Below are positions 1 to 7,520 of a stretch of DNA of 33,521 nucleotides, one piece after another. The stretch comes from Bacteroidota bacterium. Its GTDB lineage: Bacteria; Bacteroidota; Bacteroidia; Chitinophagales; Chitinophagaceae. A program made the position numbers and the translations under genes. Within the stretch, counting starts at the first letter, position 1. Every line of letters starts with the position of its first letter. The stretch covers positions 1 to 33,521 of the forward strand of contig JAPLEL010000048.1 of assembly GCA_026391415.1 (NCBI GenBank), given 5' to 3'. The notes beneath the pieces were generated by a model. That model saw only the letters and a list, made by a program, of their open reading frames with translations. It searched no databases and was not told where the DNA came from.

Positions 1-738
1 GATGGTGATAGTTTAAGTATTGGTGGTAATCATACGATTCATTTATTGCGTAGAAACTTAGATGTAAATATCTTGATGTTTAATAACCAGATCTATGGTT
101 TAACCAAAGGGCAATATTCTCCAACCTCTGAGCAAAATAAGGTTACTAAATCAACGCCTTTTGGAAGTATTGACCATCCGTTTAATCCTTTGGCTTTGGC
201 TTTGGGCGCAGATGCTAGCTTTATAGGTCGTAGTATGGACAGAGACCCTAAGCACTTGCAGTTTATGCTAACTAGGTCTCACCAGCACAAAGGGTCTTCT
301 TTTTTAGAAATCTATCAGAACTGTAATATTTTTAATGATGGTGCTTTTGAAATTTTCACTGAAAAATCTACAAAAGCCGACCAAGGTTTATACTTAGAAC
401 AAGGACAACCATTAGTATTTGGCGCCAATCAACAAATGGGTATTAAAATAGATGGTTTAAAACCAGTAGTGGTTGAATTGAGTGATTCGGTTACCAAAGA
501 TGATTTGTGGATCCACGACGAAAAAGATTTTTACAAAGCACAAACTTTAGTAAGAATGTTCGACGATCCTAATAAAACAGGCGGTCATTTCCCTCGTCCA
601 TTTGGTGTTTTCTTTGAAGATGATAGGTCATGTTATGAAGATGCTATGGCTATGCAAATTGAAGAAACCATTGCATCAAAAGGCAAAGGCAATTTAGATA
701 AATTGATTCGTGGAAAAGAAGTTTGGGAGATCGTTTAA
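1..738 (+). CDS. korB: 2-oxoacid:ferredoxin oxidoreductase subunit beta (3' part)
   Basis: Beta subunit of a 2-oxoglutarate-type ferredoxin oxidoreductase. It binds thiamine pyrophosphate and, with an alpha subunit expected just upstream of the window, oxidatively decarboxylates a 2-oxoacid to acyl-CoA while reducing ferredoxin. The frame is open from base 1. The first residues read GDGDSLSIGGNH, the TPP/Mg-binding signature, followed by FNNQIYGLTKGQYSPTS, which is typical of KorB. The TTG at position 46 is internal and is not a start. The C-terminal region with the PRPFGVF segment appears complete. Its stop codon shares a TTTAAA with the convergent regulator gene (4-nt overlap). Substrate choice among 2-oxoglutarate, pyruvate and branched-chain acids cannot be settled from this half. 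Confidence 0.9.
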   Translation, partial: DGDSLSIGGNHTIHLLRRNLDVNILMFNNQIYGLTKGQYSPTSEQNKVTKSTPFGSIDHPFNPLALALGADASFIGRSMDRDPKHLQFMLTRSHQHKGSSFLEIYQNCNIFNDGAFEIFTEKSTKADQGLYLEQGQPLVFGANQQMGIKIDGLKPVVVELSDSVTKDDLWIHDEKDFYKAQTLVRMFDDPNKTGGHFPRPFGVFFEDDRSCYEDAMAMQIEETIASKGKGNLDKLIRGKEVWEIV

Positions 739-1391
739 ATTTGCGCAATATCATTTCTTACAGCATAGAGTACCAACCCTATTCTAGAAGAGACCCGCAA
801 TTTTTCAAATAAATTATCTCTATATCCATCAATTGTTCTTGGACTCAAGTACATGTCGTCTGCAATTTGCTTGTACGGCGCATCTGTACAAACGCGTTGC
901 AAAAAATCAATTTCCCGATCGTTTAAGGCAATTTTTTTTCGATAAAATCCTTGCGCATCTTCGTGTAGGTGATTGTTTATATTATCTATTAAATGGTGGC
1001 ACATTAGTTTATTTAGGTAAACACCTTTTTGCATTAAATGGTCAAGCGCTTCTTTAAGTTCTTTAGGGGCGCTATCTTTTAAAACATATCCTTTCGCCCC
1101 ATTCTTTAGCATTTTAATGATTGCTTTTTCATCATCGAGCATGCTAAGTGCAAGTACTTTTATTTGCGGATAATTAGTATGAATCCAGCTTGCCGTTTCG
1201 TATCCATTCATATCGCGCATGGTAACGTCTAAAATGACTATTTCAGGTAAATCATTTGGCATTAGAAGGGTGGTAAATTCTTTGCCACTTCTAGCTTCTA
1301 GAATAATAGTGTAATCAGGAAAGCTATTAACAATTGCTGCTAATCCTTCTCTAAAAAGGTCGTGGTCGTCTACAAGTGCAATTTTTGTCAT
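735..1391 (-). CDS. NarL/LuxR-family response regulator
   Basis: Cytoplasmic two-component response regulator of 218 aa. The N-terminal receiver domain (about residues 2-120) has the acidic pair D8/D9, phospho-acceptor D55 in VILDV, S83, and K105 in YVLKDS. A C-terminal LuxR-type helix-turn-helix (about 150-215) carries LNDREIDFLQRVC and YKQIADDMYLSPRTIDGYRDNLFEKL. No kinase lies next to it, so it is an orphan here. Its 5' side faces a 359-bp gap with a possible RNA gene on the other strand. Its 3' end overlaps korB by 4 nt in convergent orientation. The target genes are unknown. Confidence 0.9.
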   Translation of the reverse strand: MTKIALVDDHDLFREGLAAIVNSFPDYTIILEARSGKEFTTLLMPNDLPEIVILDVTMRDMNGYETASWIHTNYPQIKVLALSMLDDEKAIIKMLKNGAKGYVLKDSAPKELKEALDHLMQKGVYLNKLMCHHLIDNINNHLHEDAQGFYRKKIALNDREIDFLQRVCTDAPYKQIADDMYLSPRTIDGYRDNLFEKLRVSSRIGLVLYAVRNDIAQI

Positions 1392-1544
1392 GGAATTAAT
1401 TTTTTTTAAACAATTATTTGAATGCCAATTTCAATAATCTTCATTGATTTTTGCTAGCAGTTTTAACTGGAATTTCACCGTGTTTAAACTTTTGAAAATC
1501 AGTGATAACTATTATAGCTATTGGGGTTGCTGTTATATTTTTGA

Positions 1545-1658
1545 ACCGATAAACTGCTATTGGCTATTTCCCAATGCGCCTTTTTAGGTAGTCGGTTTTT
1601 CTAAGGGGTTACAAACTAGCATAAGGAGGTGGCAATGAGCCGCCTCTTTTATTTTTTT
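1545..1658 (+). ncRNA. candidate small RNA ending in an intrinsic terminator
   Basis: Candidate independent transcript. Nothing on the plus strand between korB and this point needs a terminator, since the upstream gene runs the other way, yet a strong terminator sits at 1623-1658. A possible -7 box TATTTTTG (1536-1543) would start an RNA near 1549. I see no good -33 box. The segment can form CCGAT/GTCGG (1546-1550/1591-1595) enclosing ATTGG/CCAAT. It matches no RNA family I recognise. Alternatively the transcript starts further upstream, or the hairpin is a chance structure. Confidence 0.35.
1623..1658 (+). terminator. intrinsic terminator, orphan
   Basis: An 11-bp stem (1623-1633 with 1639-1649, including two G-U pairs) closes loop AATGA and runs into ATTTTTTT. 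It faces the plus strand and lies upstream of the tsaC promoter, so it does not terminate any annotated gene. Confidence 0.75.
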
Positions 1659-1692
1659 GCAAGGTTGCCAATTGTTTTAAGCTTCTTATTTG

Positions 1693-1726
1693 TTTGGCAT
1701 TGTGCAGACCATTAGGTTTAACTTTG
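1693..1726 (+). promoter_or_regulatory. tsaC promoter
   Basis: TTTG at 1693-1696, a 22-bp spacer, then TAACTTTG at 1719-1726. Both match the Bacteroidota sigma-A consensus. Transcription would start near 1733, leaving an 18-nt leader before ATG 1751. This also argues against the TTG at 1730 as the start codon. Confidence 0.75.
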
Positions 1727-1750
1727 TAATTGACTATATCCGTTAATTAT

Positions 1751-2359
1751 ATGTTATTAGAAGTCCATCCATCTAATCCCAATCCCCGCTACTTGAAAAT
1801 GATAGTGGATTGTTTATTATCAGGTGGCGTGATTATATATCCTACTGATACGATTTATGGGTTAGGCTGCGATATTTTTCAGCACAAAGCCATTGAAAGA
1901 ATTGCAAAAATTAAACAAGTAGATCCAGCCAAAGCACAACTCAGTTTTGTTTGTTATGATTTGAGTGATTTAAGTAAGTACACAAAAAGTATTAGCACAC
2001 CATTATATAGAATGCTAAAAGATTATTTACCTGGTGCCTTTACTTTTATTTTACCTGCTAGTAAAGAAGTGCCAAAAATATTGCAGAGTAAAAAAAGCAC
2101 CATAGGATTAAGAATTCCAGACAATATGATTGCTAGAAGTATTGTACACGAATTAGGTCATCCTATTTTATCTGCTTCCTTACCCGGTGAAATGGTGGAA
2201 GAATACACCGATCCAGAATTGATTTACGAAAATTTTAAAAACCTTGTTGATATTGTTGTAGACGGAGGTATTGGTGGCATGGTTCCGTCTACCATTGTTG
2301 ACTGCACCAAAGACAATTATGAATTAATAAGAGAAGGTGCAGGAAAATGGGAAGAATAA
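1751..2359 (+). CDS. tsaC: L-threonylcarbamoyladenylate synthase
   Basis: Sua5/YciO/YrdC-family enzyme of 202 aa. It makes threonylcarbamoyl-AMP from threonine, bicarbonate and ATP for the t6A modification of tRNAs reading ANN codons. The family signature YPTDTIYGLGCDI sits at residues 30-42, followed by the RIAKIKQVDPAKAQLSF segment and RIPDNMIARSIVHELGHPIL near residue 140. The usual SANxSG is read as SASLPGE. ATG 1751 is chosen because it lies 18 nt behind a good promoter; an in-frame TTG at 1730 would overlap the start site of transcription. The C-terminal Sua5 domain is absent, so this is the short TsaC/YwlC form. It is monocistronic. Confidence 0.9.
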   Translation: MLLEVHPSNPNPRYLKMIVDCLLSGGVIIYPTDTIYGLGCDIFQHKAIERIAKIKQVDPAKAQLSFVCYDLSDLSKYTKSISTPLYRMLKDYLPGAFTFILPASKEVPKILQSKKSTIGLRIPDNMIARSIVHELGHPILSASLPGEMVEEYTDPELIYENFKNLVDIVVDGGIGGMVPSTIVDCTKDNYELIREGAGKWEE

Positions 2360-2394
2360 AAGACTAGTTTAAATTATAGGTACTAAAATAAAAA

Positions 2395-2433
2395 GTATAC
2401 ACAAATCGTCAAAAATTGACGATTTGTGTATAC
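2395..2433. repeat. perfect 18-bp inverted repeat, 3-nt loop
   Basis: GTATACACAAATCGTCAA at 2395-2412 is perfectly complementary to 2416-2433, with loop AAA. It lies between convergent tsaC and rnhB. Read on the minus strand it is followed by TTTTATTTT, so it can act as an rnhB terminator. On the plus strand its right arm contains the TTTG (2423-2426) of the promoter for the RNA at 2457, so it could equally be an operator. Confidence 0.85.
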
Positions 2434-2451
2434 GAATCTGCCGTATATTTG
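2423..2451 (+). promoter_or_regulatory. promoter of the G-loop small RNA
   Basis: TTTG at 2423-2426, a 17-bp spacer, and TATATTTG at 2444-2451: an exact match to the Bacteroidota consensus. The expected start near 2457 coincides with the first base of hairpin 1 of the downstream RNA. Confidence 0.7.
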
Positions 2452-2456
2452 TAATG

Positions 2457-2516
2457 ATATTTAATAACCGGGGGGGAATTAAATATTAAGTCTCGTAATA
2501 ACGAGGCTTTTTTTTG
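2457..2516 (+). ncRNA. candidate ~60-nt small RNA with seven-G loop
   Basis: Two hairpins back to back, with no protein-coding potential. Hairpin 1 pairs ATATTTAAT (2457-2465) with ATTAAATAT (2478-2486), a perfect 9-bp stem presenting the 12-nt loop AACCGGGGGGGA. Hairpin 2 pairs 2488-2496 with 2501-2509 (core CTCGT/ACGAG, loop AATA) and runs into eight Ts (2508-2515), an intrinsic terminator. A consensus promoter ends 5 nt upstream. Promoter, compact fold and terminator together make an independent transcript likely. The exposed G run suggests base-pairing to C-rich targets; that is inference. I do not recognise the family. Confidence 0.65.
2488..2516 (+). terminator. intrinsic terminator of the small RNA
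   Basis: A 9-bp stem 2488-2496/2501-2509 with one G-U pair and a 4-nt loop, merging into T8. It could also back up termination of tsaC. Confidence 0.8.
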
Positions 2517-2592
2517 CACAAATACTACTGATTTTCAAGTGATATTTTTAAATCTTACAAAATCCTAGAGGGCTTTACACAATTTAATAATT

Positions 2593-3174
2593 CTATTTTG
2601 GCAAAATAGAAAAGCTTATTCTGTGGTATTTACACAAGCCTTTTTTTGCAATAGCCTCTCTGTGATCTAGGGTTCCATACCCTTTATTTTTTTCCCATTT
2701 GTACACAGGAAATTCTTGGTGAATTTTTTGCATATATGCATCTCGATGGGTTTTAGCTAGTATGCTTGCTGCTGCTATTGAACTATATTTTCCATCTCCT
2801 TTAATAATGCAATGGTGTGTCATTTTTTTATATGGGGTAAATCGGTTACCATCAATAAGCAATAAGGATGGTTTTGTTTTTAAAGCAGCAATAGCCAAAT
2901 GCATTGCTTTAAAGGACGCTTTTAAAATATTTATTTGATCTATTTCATTATTGTCAACACTTGCTACAGCCCAAGCAATAGCCGACTGTTCTATTATATC
3001 TTTAAGAATTAGTCTATTTTTTTCGCTTACTTTTTTACTATCATTCAATAATGGATGATAAAAATTATTGGGTAAAATAACCGCCGCCGCAAATACAGGC
3101 CCTGCATAACAACCCCTTCCAGCTTCATCACAGCCTGCTTCTATTAGTTTTGATTGATAAAATGGTGCTAACAT
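2593..3174 (-). CDS. rnhB: ribonuclease HII
   Basis: Endonuclease of 193 aa that removes ribonucleotides and RNA strands from RNA/DNA hybrids in the cytoplasm. The signature EAGCDEAGRGCYAGPV lies at residues 12-27 with catalytic D16/E17. D108 sits in LLIDGN and another acidic residue in KGDGKYSSIAAASILAKTHRD (125-145). ATG 3174 is preferred, giving MLAPFYQSKLIEAG, the usual short N-terminus in this phylum. An in-frame upstream ATG at 3216 would add 14 hydrophobic residues with no family counterpart. It is divergent from ctaA and convergent with tsaC. The palindrome at 2395-2433 may terminate it. Confidence 0.92.
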   Translation of the reverse strand: MLAPFYQSKLIEAGCDEAGRGCYAGPVFAAAVILPNNFYHPLLNDSKKVSEKNRLILKDIIEQSAIAWAVASVDNNEIDQINILKASFKAMHLAIAALKTKPSLLLIDGNRFTPYKKMTHHCIIKGDGKYSSIAAASILAKTHRDAYMQKIHQEFPVYKWEKNKGYGTLDHREAIAKKGLCKYHRISFSILPK

Positions 3175-3249
3175 GGTACTAAAAGTGAGAATTCTTATTA
3201 ATACTATCAAATTCATTTTACAAATGCAAGGCCCAATTTAGTATACTAG

Positions 3250-3257
3250 TAACTTTG
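3250..3257 (+). promoter_or_regulatory. ctaA promoter -7 box
   Basis: TAACTTTG matches TAnnTTTG exactly. The expected start near 3263 leaves about 18 nt to ATG 3281. No clear -33 TTTG was found. Confidence 0.55.
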
Positions 3258-3280
3258 CGCTAGATTTTAATTCAAATACT

Positions 3281-4345
3281 ATGCAAACAAATGAACGGTC
3301 TTCTAAATTAATTGCCACTTGGTTATTAATTGGAGTAGGTATGACAGTGGTGCAAATTGCTTTAGGTGGAATTACCCGCTTAACCGGCAGTGGGCTTTCT
3401 ATTACGCAATGGGATGTGGTAACCGGCTCCCTTCCCCCATTAAACGAACAACAATGGCTGGTTGAATACAATAAGTATCGATTAACACCCCAATTTCAAT
3501 TGCTGAATTTTAATTTTAGTATCAGTGATTTTAAAATGATATTTTTCTGGGAATGGTTTCACCGTTTGTGGGCTCGTACAATTGGCTTGGTTTTTATAGT
3601 TGGCTTTGCTTTTTTATTAGTAAAAAAACATTTCAAAAAAGAAATGATAAAGCCTTTGTTGCTACTATTTGTTTTAGGCGGATTACAAGGTGCTATTGGT
3701 TGGATTATGGTTAAGAGTGGCTTAACTGGTGATGCAGTATATGTTCAGCCTACAAAATTAGCTTTACATTTTATTTTTGCAATGGGTTTGTTGTGTTATA
3801 CATATTGGTTTGCTTTATCGCTATTGGTTAAACCTTCAGAAATTATAGTAAATGCTTCAATTAGGAAATGGAATATCACTTTAATTCTGTTGATTGGATT
3901 TCAATTAATATACGGAGCATTAATGGCTGGCCACAAAGCGGCAAATGTAGCAGCTACTTGGCCGAGCATCAATGGTCGTTGGATTCCTGAACCTTTTTTA
4001 ACCAAAGAATCTTTTTTATTAAATACCATCAACAATAAATTATTCATTCATTTTGTACACCGTGGTTTAGCCTATTTACTTTTATTAATTATTGTGCTTT
4101 TTACTATTCAATTATTTAAAAAAACAGGAACCGCTCTATTCTATATTTTAAGGCCTTTGCCAATTGCAATTGTATTTGTACAAGTAATGTTGGGAATACT
4201 AACAGTACTATCAAGTGTTAAAATTGTTCCTGGCACTTGGGGCGTTTTTGAGTGGATGGCACAATTACACCAATTATTTGGGATGCTTTTATTATTGTCA
4301 TTGGTGTCATTGTTATTTGTGGTGCGATCACCAAAAATCTCTTAA
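3281..4345 (+). CDS. ctaA: heme A synthase (COX15/CtaA family)
   Basis: Integral membrane monooxygenase of 354 aa that converts heme O to heme A for aa3-type cytochrome oxidase. About eight hydrophobic segments are visible, from residues 10-30 through 320-350. The family motif EWFHR gives E91 and H94. Further conserved histidines that bind or position heme are H163 (ALHF), H257/H260 (HFVHRG) and H330 (QLHQLFG). The N-terminal GGITRLTGSGLSITQWDVV is characteristic. The long insertion with AATWPSINGRWIPE (about 224-237) fits the COX15-like branch seen in Bacteroidota and mitochondria. It stands alone here without oxidase genes, and is convergent with the lipid-kinase gene 22 bp away. Confidence 0.93.
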   Translation: MQTNERSSKLIATWLLIGVGMTVVQIALGGITRLTGSGLSITQWDVVTGSLPPLNEQQWLVEYNKYRLTPQFQLLNFNFSISDFKMIFFWEWFHRLWARTIGLVFIVGFAFLLVKKHFKKEMIKPLLLLFVLGGLQGAIGWIMVKSGLTGDAVYVQPTKLALHFIFAMGLLCYTYWFALSLLVKPSEIIVNASIRKWNITLILLIGFQLIYGALMAGHKAANVAATWPSINGRWIPEPFLTKESFLLNTINNKLFIHFVHRGLAYLLLLIIVLFTIQLFKKTGTALFYILRPLPIAIVFVQVMLGILTVLSSVKIVPGTWGVFEWMAQLHQLFGMLLLLSLVSLLFVVRSPKIS

Positions 4346-4367
4346 TACAAGTAGGGATATAATAAAT

Positions 4368-5288
4368 CTATTGTGGCTGAATTAAACGAAAGCAATTAGC
4401 AATAATTTGAATTTGAAATGCTTCTGCTGTTTCTCTTGGCTCTCCATCAATATGAAAAGGCGCGTATTTTTTATTTATAATTGTTAGGCTAGCAGTTTGA
4501 AAATATAGCACATTATTTTTGTTGATATTTTCTACTAATTCCGTTAATCGATTATTACCTCTAATTTGTTTGAGCACGGCAAATGGCATTTTTGCTTTGT
4601 GCATTTTTTGCACTACTACAATATCTAATAAGCCATCATTCAAAATAGCTTTTGGGGCAATGGTAAAATTGTTTCCAAATTGATTACTATTGGCTATGCT
4701 AATAAAATAAGCATCCGTATAAAATGAAAAATCATTTAAAATAATTTCAAATTGATAAGGCTGTGCTTTAAAATAGTTGATCAATCCTTGCTGAGTATAA
4801 GTCATTAAACCCCTCGCTGCTTTTGTAGAAAAATCATGGGCCACTTGCGCATCAAATCCAATTCCACTTAACATACAAGAGAATTGGTTGTTAATTAAAA
4901 ATGCATCTACAGGGCTAGCTTTGCCTTTAAGTATTAATTCAATTGCTTTTTTAAATTTTCTAGGAATTCCTGCGGCCAATGCCAAACCATTTCCTGAGCC
5001 AACAGGTATAATACCAAAGTTTACATTGGTTTCTTTTAGTGCATTTACAACTTGGTTAACGGTTCCATCACCACCAACAATTACAATATCTGTAATGGAT
5101 TCTTTTTCAATTTTATCAATTAGAAAATTATAATTACCTGCAGCATTGGTAGCATGGATTTCAAAATAGCAAGCATTTTTTTCCATTGCAACTTGTATCT
5201 CTTGCAATAGCACCTCTTTTTTGGTATTTCCAGAAATGGGGTTAACTAAAAAAATAATTTTTCGATTGCTGGCTAAGTCCATGATCAT
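4368..5288 (-). CDS. diacylglycerol/lipid kinase family protein (YegS-like)
   Basis: Probable cytoplasmic lipid kinase of 306 aa in the DAGK catalytic superfamily, phosphorylating a lipid or diacylglycerol-type alcohol with ATP. Near the N-terminus IIFLVNPISGN (11-21) and the nucleotide-binding GGDGTVNQV (72-80) are intact. PVGSGNGLA (95-103) replaces the more common GTGND motif, as in many YegS/BmrU proteins. The C-terminal sandwich domain includes NDGLLDIVVV and HIDGEPRE. It starts 15 nt after fabH on the same strand, so the two are likely cotranscribed, consistent with a role in membrane lipid metabolism. The exact substrate is unknown. Start could be M1 or M3. Confidence 0.85.
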   Translation of the reverse strand: MIMDLASNRKIIFLVNPISGNTKKEVLLQEIQVAMEKNACYFEIHATNAAGNYNFLIDKIEKESITDIVIVGGDGTVNQVVNALKETNVNFGIIPVGSGNGLALAAGIPRKFKKAIELILKGKASPVDAFLINNQFSCMLSGIGFDAQVAHDFSTKAARGLMTYTQQGLINYFKAQPYQFEIILNDFSFYTDAYFISIANSNQFGNNFTIAPKAILNDGLLDIVVVQKMHKAKMPFAVLKQIRGNNRLTELVENINKNNVLYFQTASLTIINKKYAPFHIDGEPRETAEAFQIQIIANCFRLIQPQ

Positions 5289-5303
5289 TTATTAGAAATT
5301 CAA

Positions 5304-6353
5304 TTACCATTTTAACAGCGCAGAAGCCCATGTAAAGCCACTTCCAAAAGCAGCTAGGCAAACTAAATCTCCGTCTTTAATTTTTCCATCTTCCCAAGCT
5401 TCACAAAGTGCTATAGGAATAGACGCGGCAGTAGTGTTGCCATATTTTTGAATATTATTATAAACCTGATTGTCGTTTAATTTTAATTTTTGTTGTACAA
5501 ATTGTGCAATGCGCAAATTTGCCTGATGTGGAATTAACATATTAATATCAGCAGGGCTGTAACCGTTTTTGCTTAATGCTTCTACAATCACTTCTGGAAA
5601 TTTAACTACTGCTTTTTTAAATACAGATGGCCCATCCATAAAAGGAAAATTTTGATTCTTGTCAATCATTTCGTGGCTCATAAACATATCGCCAATAGGG
5701 GCGTCGTTATAGGCTGCTACAGGAGTTTCCATCCAATGGTTGGCATGTGTACCAGGATTGTATTGCGCTAAAATCTCTGCACTTTCTCCATCACTATGTA
5801 AATGCGTACTTAAAATTCCTTGTCCTTCTTTTTCGGTTGGCTGTAACACAACTGCTCCTGCACCATCTCCAAATATAACAGAAACGTTTCTGCCCCTTGT
5901 ACTATAGTCCATACCAAAACTGTGTTTTTCTGCTCCAATTACCAATATGTTTTTATACATGCCTGTTTTTATAAATTGATCTGCAACACTTAATGCATAT
6001 ACAAATCCACTGCACTGGTTACGCACATCTAATGCGCCAACCTCTTTCATCTTTAATGCGCGTTGCACCAATACGCCACATCCTGGAAAAAAATAATCGG
6101 GCGATAAAGTTGCAAACACTATAAAGTCTATGTCTTGTGCTGTAATACCTGCTCTTTCAATGGCAATTTTTGCAGCTTCTACACCCATGGTGGTAGTGGT
6201 TTCTTCTGTTCTTTTTGCTATCCTTCTTTCTTTAATACCTGTTCTTTCTTGTATCCAAGCATCATCCGTTTCCATGTATTCTTTTAAGTCGTTATTGGTA
6301 ACAACTCTTTCTGGCAGGTACTTGCCTATTCCGGCAATTTTACTAAGTGTCAT
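5304..6353 (-). CDS. fabH: beta-ketoacyl-ACP synthase III
   Basis: KAS III of 349 aa. It condenses acetyl- or branched acyl-CoA with malonyl-ACP to start fatty acid synthesis. The catalytic triad is readable: C114 in NQCSGF, H276 in IPHQAN and N306 in YGNTTAAS. GDGAGAVVL lies at 162-170. It is about 30 aa longer than E. coli FabH, with an insertion around residues 195-235 common in Bacteroidota homologues. The branched-chain fatty acids typical of the phylum suggest branched starter units (inference). It leads a probable two-gene unit with the lipid kinase 15 nt downstream. A near-consensus -7 box lies at 6380-6387 (minus). Confidence 0.93.
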   Translation of the reverse strand: MTLSKIAGIGKYLPERVVTNNDLKEYMETDDAWIQERTGIKERRIAKRTEETTTTMGVEAAKIAIERAGITAQDIDFIVFATLSPDYFFPGCGVLVQRALKMKEVGALDVRNQCSGFVYALSVADQFIKTGMYKNILVIGAEKHSFGMDYSTRGRNVSVIFGDGAGAVVLQPTEKEGQGILSTHLHSDGESAEILAQYNPGTHANHWMETPVAAYNDAPIGDMFMSHEMIDKNQNFPFMDGPSVFKKAVVKFPEVIVEALSKNGYSPADINMLIPHQANLRIAQFVQQKLKLNDNQVYNNIQKYGNTTAASIPIALCEAWEDGKIKDGDLVCLAAFGSGFTWASALLKW

Positions 6354-6379
6354 AGCTAAGGTTTATTATTAGTAATGAG

Positions 6380-6387
6380 CGAAGTTA
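6380..6387 (-). promoter_or_regulatory. fabH promoter -7 box
   Basis: On the minus strand this reads TAACTTCG, one base off TAnnTTTG, 26 nt upstream of the fabH ATG. It lies in the 61-bp gap after the hydrolase gene, so fabH can be transcribed independently of it. Confidence 0.4.
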
Positions 6388-6414
6388 AGAGAATTTAATA
6401 TGGACGGTTGTGCT

Positions 6415-7410
6415 TTATTTGATGGGTTTCAGTTGCATAATTTCTTGTAAAAACTTAGCGGTTTCCATTTCAACACCTACAATATCTTTCGACAGAATAG
6501 GGGAAGTTAGTACATGATCGCCAGTATTGGGCATTGCTACTTGACGTTTTTTGTTTACAGGTGTTCTTAATTGCTCAAACATTTTTTTAGTTGCTGAGAC
6601 TTTTACAACGGTATCTTGATTTTTTTCGTCTTTGTAATAATATAAAGCCAATACTGGTAGCGTAACTGATTTAAAAGTGGTTTCAATCATTTTAGTTTCT
6701 AGTAGTTCTTCTATTTGGCTAGCAGCTTCTAATCGGTATTTGGTGTTCCAGTATGGGGCATACTGTGGGTTATTGGTTTTAATGATATTATAATTTGATC
6801 CCTTAACTATCCTAGCAATTTGGAGGCCCCATGGATTATTTATTAGTGGTGCATTAACATCATTAATAGCAATATTTGGCGAATACAAAACAAGGCCTGC
6901 TACCTCTGGATATGTTGCGGCTAGCTGAAGTGCCAATGTTCCACCTGTTGAGGTGCCCATTAAAATAACTTTATTGCCCAATTGCTTTCCTATAGCCAAT
7001 GCTTCTTTGGCACTTTCCCATAAATTATCTGTGGTTAAATTTATTAATGCATCAACCGTATCAATGCCATGTTGCGAAAGCCTTGATAAATAAAGGTTAC
7101 AGCCAAATTGCTTAGCAATATTTTTATGTACTGGAGCGCCTTCTTCTTTACTCGCACTAAATCCGTGTAAATACACAATGGCATAATTTGTTTTTTGTTT
7201 ACTTGTATCAGCCCAAATAATCTCTGCCTCATTATGTGGTTTTATAATATGTAGCGCTTCTTGTTTTTTTACATACAATTCTAATTCAATTGGGCTTGAT
7301 GGTATTGTTGGTAATTGCGAATTATAAATTGGTTTTGATGGATGTGGACCTAATAAATAGATGCCAAATAAAACAGCAACTACACCAATAAATATTTTAA
7401 AGTATTTCAT
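6415..7410 (-). CDS. membrane-anchored alpha/beta hydrolase
   Basis: Serine hydrolase of 331 aa with a single N-terminal hydrophobic segment (about residues 4-21), so probably anchored in the inner membrane with the catalytic domain outside the cytoplasm. The oxyanion region is YLHGFSASKEEG (80-91), nucleophile S154 lies in GTSTGG, an acid is D261 or D266, and catalytic H299 is in TGDHV. The closest familiar groups are carboxylesterases/monoacylglycerol lipases, but I cannot name a substrate. ATG 7410 is chosen; the longer frame from 7467 would put 19 extra residues before the signal-anchor. It is divergent from the acyltransferase gene at 7521. Confidence 0.8.
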   Translation of the reverse strand: MKYFKIFIGVVAVLFGIYLLGPHPSKPIYNSQLPTIPSSPIELELYVKKQEALHIIKPHNEAEIIWADTSKQKTNYAIVYLHGFSASKEEGAPVHKNIAKQFGCNLYLSRLSQHGIDTVDALINLTTDNLWESAKEALAIGKQLGNKVILMGTSTGGTLALQLAATYPEVAGLVLYSPNIAINDVNAPLINNPWGLQIARIVKGSNYNIIKTNNPQYAPYWNTKYRLEAASQIEELLETKMIETTFKSVTLPVLALYYYKDEKNQDTVVKVSATKKMFEQLRTPVNKKRQVAMPNTGDHVLTSPILSKDIVGVEMETAKFLQEIMQLKPIK

Positions 7411-7520
7411 ACATAATAGTTGAAGAATGAACTGTTCAATAAAATTAAATAAAAAACATTGCCCCAAGCTATTTAACTAGTTTGATAAAATAGGTATATT
7501 GGCATTACCAAAACCACAGC

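Larger units (their letters stand above)
1392..1750. other. intergenic region with orphan terminator and tsaC promoter
   Basis: Gap of 359 bp between the divergent regulator gene and tsaC. It holds no convincing protein gene. Reading the plus strand it contains a -7-like TATTTTTG at 1536-1543, pairing segments at 1546-1550/1591-1595 and 1559-1563/1571-1575, an intrinsic terminator at 1623-1658, and then a separate good promoter for tsaC at 1693-1726. A 26-codon ORF starting at 1635 behind a perfect AAGGAGGT lies inside the terminator stem and is probably coincidental. Confidence 0.6.

Noticed and set aside
46-738. TTG at 46 as the start of the first gene
   Set aside because: The frame is open to base 1 and the upstream residues are the TPP-binding motif, so the gene is cut by the window edge.
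735-738. Convergent 4-nt overlap of korB and the NarL-type regulator
   Set aside because: Shared TTTAAA stop overlaps are common in compact genomes; no special function is implied.
833-1057. Plus-strand frame antisense to the NarL-type regulator
   Set aside because: Shadow of the real gene, with no family features. The same applies to the other long antisense frames opposite ctaA, fabH, typA, obg, ligA, susC and yicC.
1635-1715. 26-codon hydrophobic ORF behind a perfect AAGGAGGT
   Set aside because: Its ribosome site and first codons form the two arms of an intrinsic terminator, which explains the purine-rich sequence better.
2591-2607. CTATTTT-GGC-AAAATAG inverted repeat at the rnhB stop
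   Set aside because: AT-rich, inside the coding end, with no T tract on the relevant strand; the palindrome at 2395 is a better terminator.
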